Of a stretch of 64,000 nucleotides of DNA, positions 62,733-64,000 are shown piece after piece. This DNA comes from Psychrobacter okhotskensis (GTDB lineage: Bacteria; Pseudomonadota; Gammaproteobacteria; Pseudomonadales; Moraxellaceae), in contig NZ_JABRVQ010000012.1 of NCBI RefSeq assembly GCF_013248965.1, positions 1 through 64,000 of the forward strand, written 5' to 3'. Within the stretch, counting starts at the first letter, position 1. The number at the start of each line of letters is the position of its first letter. The notes below the pieces were generated by a model. It was not told the DNA's origin, made no database searches, and saw only the letters and a list, made by a program, of their open reading frames with translations. A program made the translations under genes and the position numbers.

Positions 62733-64000
62733 CTAACCATCCAAGTCAATCAACGCATTAAACATTGGCTCATACAATGGTCGTGCCAAGGTAGTCAACG
62801 CTGCTGATAATGCTTTGAACGCATCTTGATCACGCAGTACGTACTGCCAAATGGCATGCTGAGAGCACGTATCGTATACGGTGTCTACATTATAGTTAGG
62901 TCTTAGCCAGTCTGAGAAATCTGTACGTTTTGGCCAATAACCACTGCCTTCACTTTCTTCAGACTTTAAGTACTTATCAAGATAATTGAGTGCATATTCT
63001 GGCAATAACGTAATGGGTACTTGACCGACTAGCTTGCCAAAAACCGCCCACTTTATCAGCTCAATAACGGCGTTTTCATACAGAATTGGGCTTAGCTTAA
63101 AGGCTATTACATCTTTATACTTACTAACTTGCGAGTTGGACTTATTAAAGCGCCAAATACTCACACCATCATTTAGAGCCACTTGCTCAGCAGTGGTACG
63201 TCTGGCCACCTGCCAATACAAGTGCGATAACCAAAACTTGAGTAAATGCCTTGGGCTAGCAGAGTTGGGCAGTATATTTAACCATTGCTTGGGTGGTTGC
63301 TCAGCATAGGTCTTACCTGCCTGCAGATGTGTGTGGCGGGCATGCGCATCTGGCGGCACTGATGATGGTGGTAATGATACTGATGCTAATATTGGCACCG
63401 AGCCTTTTATCTTAATAACTTTCGGCAACAGCTTGAGCAGTGTTTCCATACCCTCTATATCTGTCTGGTTGCTTGATTCGCTATTGGTGCTATTCAACAG
63501 TTTTGCCAACTCTATCTGAACAGGGTGTTCGGTGGTTGGTGTCAGTAGCTGTAATAATGTAGCGCTATCTGCTCCACCTTCGTTAATAATACTACTCTCA
63601 TCAAAGCCATTAGCCATTAACTGCTCTTTGAACTCTAGACATTGCTGTTGCAGCTTTTGTTGTTGATTGGGTAGCGTGGTTTGGCGAGCCACACCAGCTG
63701 GCATGATTTTTTGGTACATTAAGGTTTGATTAGCGCTGTCATCAGTCGTATTGGCAATAGTATTATCGGTCGCCAGCTCTTTAATCAAATGCGCTTTAAT
63801 TTGATAGGTCGTCAAGCTGTCTAAAAATAGCGGCTCTTGCTGCGACAGTGCTTCTTCACCTTGCACCACATGCACCTTTTGAGTACGCAAAAACGCTTTG
63901 GCAGGATGGCGCACTTGATACGCCAATACTCCTTCAATGTCTATCTCTCCAATATTAAATATGCTATCAGATACCGCTTGGGTAAGCGCTTCCGTCATGC
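62733..64000 (-). CDS. recC: Exodeoxyribonuclease V gamma subunit, 3' part
   Basis: At least 421 residues of RecC, truncated by the window end; the full protein is usually over 1100 residues, so the real start is beyond 64000 and the ATG at 63998 is internal. RecC binds RecB and RecD and recognises Chi. Supporting segments are R-H-P-A-K-A-F-L-R near the beginning, L-K-F-W-L-S-H-L-Y-W-Q-V-A and R-P-L-Y-E-P-M-F-N-A-L at the end. The order recC-recB-recD and direction support the call. The TAG stop is almost touched by MITE copy 3. Confidence 0.9.
   Translation of the reverse strand, partial: MTEALTQAVSDSIFNIGEIDIEGVLAYQVRHPAKAFLRTQKVHVVQGEEALSQQEPLFLDSLTTYQIKAHLIKELATDNTIANTTDDSANQTLMYQKIMPAGVARQTTLPNQQQKLQQQCLEFKEQLMANGFDESSIINEGGADSATLLQLLTPTTEHPVQIELAKLLNSTNSESSNQTDIEGMETLLKLLPKVIKIKGSVPILASVSLPPSSVPPDAHARHTHLQAGKTYAEQPPKQWLNILPNSASPRHLLKFWLSHLYWQVARRTTAEQVALNDGVSIWRFNKSNSQVSKYKDVIAFKLSPILYENAVIELIKWAVFGKLVGQVPITLLPEYALNYLDKYLKSEESEGSGYWPKRTDFSDWLRPNYNVDTVYDTCSQHAIWQYVLRDQDAFKALSAALTTLARPLYEPMFNALIDLDG

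Overview
The window looks like chromosomal DNA of a cold-adapted gammaproteobacterium of the family Moraxellaceae, most likely Psychrobacter. This is inferred from moderate GC, protein style and gene content: a methylcitrate cycle with AcnD/PrpF, assimilatory nitrate genes with a fused phosphatase/kinase, lactate oxidation and a recCBD cluster. No rRNA, tRNA or CRISPR was recognised. A site at 1062-1089 matches the E. coli dif site over the central region and the XerD arm, so the left end probably lies at the replication terminus.

Layout. 1-3.7 kb: a lipoprotein, the dif site, about 1.1 kb of AT-rich DNA with no gene, and an orphan tyrosine recombinase. 3.7-9.7 kb: a lactate module (permease lldP, quinone-linked D-lactate dehydrogenase dld, FMN L-lactate dehydrogenase lldD) with a divergent LysR regulator. 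9.7-12.1 kb: an accessory patch with an IS256-family element broken by a nonsense codon, a short palindromic MITE, a gene-tail remnant and two YezG-like immunity genes, one truncated. 12.1-26.5 kb: an EamA exporter, then the assimilatory nitrate block. One operon runs leftward (nitrate transporter, PP2C/kinase fusion, nasB-like reductase, nasA, cobA) and nirBD runs rightward. Both have sigma-54-type promoter sequences, with an NtrC-like site between them, so nitrogen-limitation control is likely.

26.5-31.5 kb: two paralogous single-pass membrane proteins of unknown function sharing a C-terminal motif, a LysR regulator and an atypical NRAMP-family transporter. 31.8-46.1 kb: a dispersed methylcitrate (propionate) locus, prpB, prpC, acnD, prpF and prpD. 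Between these lie a DUF2059 lipoprotein, an NDH-2 dehydrogenase, a YefM/YoeB toxin-antitoxin pair with a clear palindromic operator, a small DMT transporter, an ABC exporter and a GNAT enzyme with a membrane tail.

46.2-55.5 kb: an SDR enzyme, a DUF2868 membrane protein followed by a DUF3482 GTPase, and facing them an ArsA/GET3-like ATPase, a small protein ending in Cys-Cys and the carbon-starvation/pyruvate transporter CstA. A conserved hypothetical gene and hpt follow. 55.7-64 kb: recD, recB and the 3' part of recC, with a 174-bp MITE directly behind the recC stop codon.

The most interesting unexplained pieces are the CstA / CC-ending protein / ArsA neighbourhood, the paralogous membrane pair with the Y-E-D-F-R...T-L-Y-R tail, the phosphatase/kinase inside the nitrate operon, and a small family of TA-flanked palindromic MITEs that seem to have been reused as terminators.
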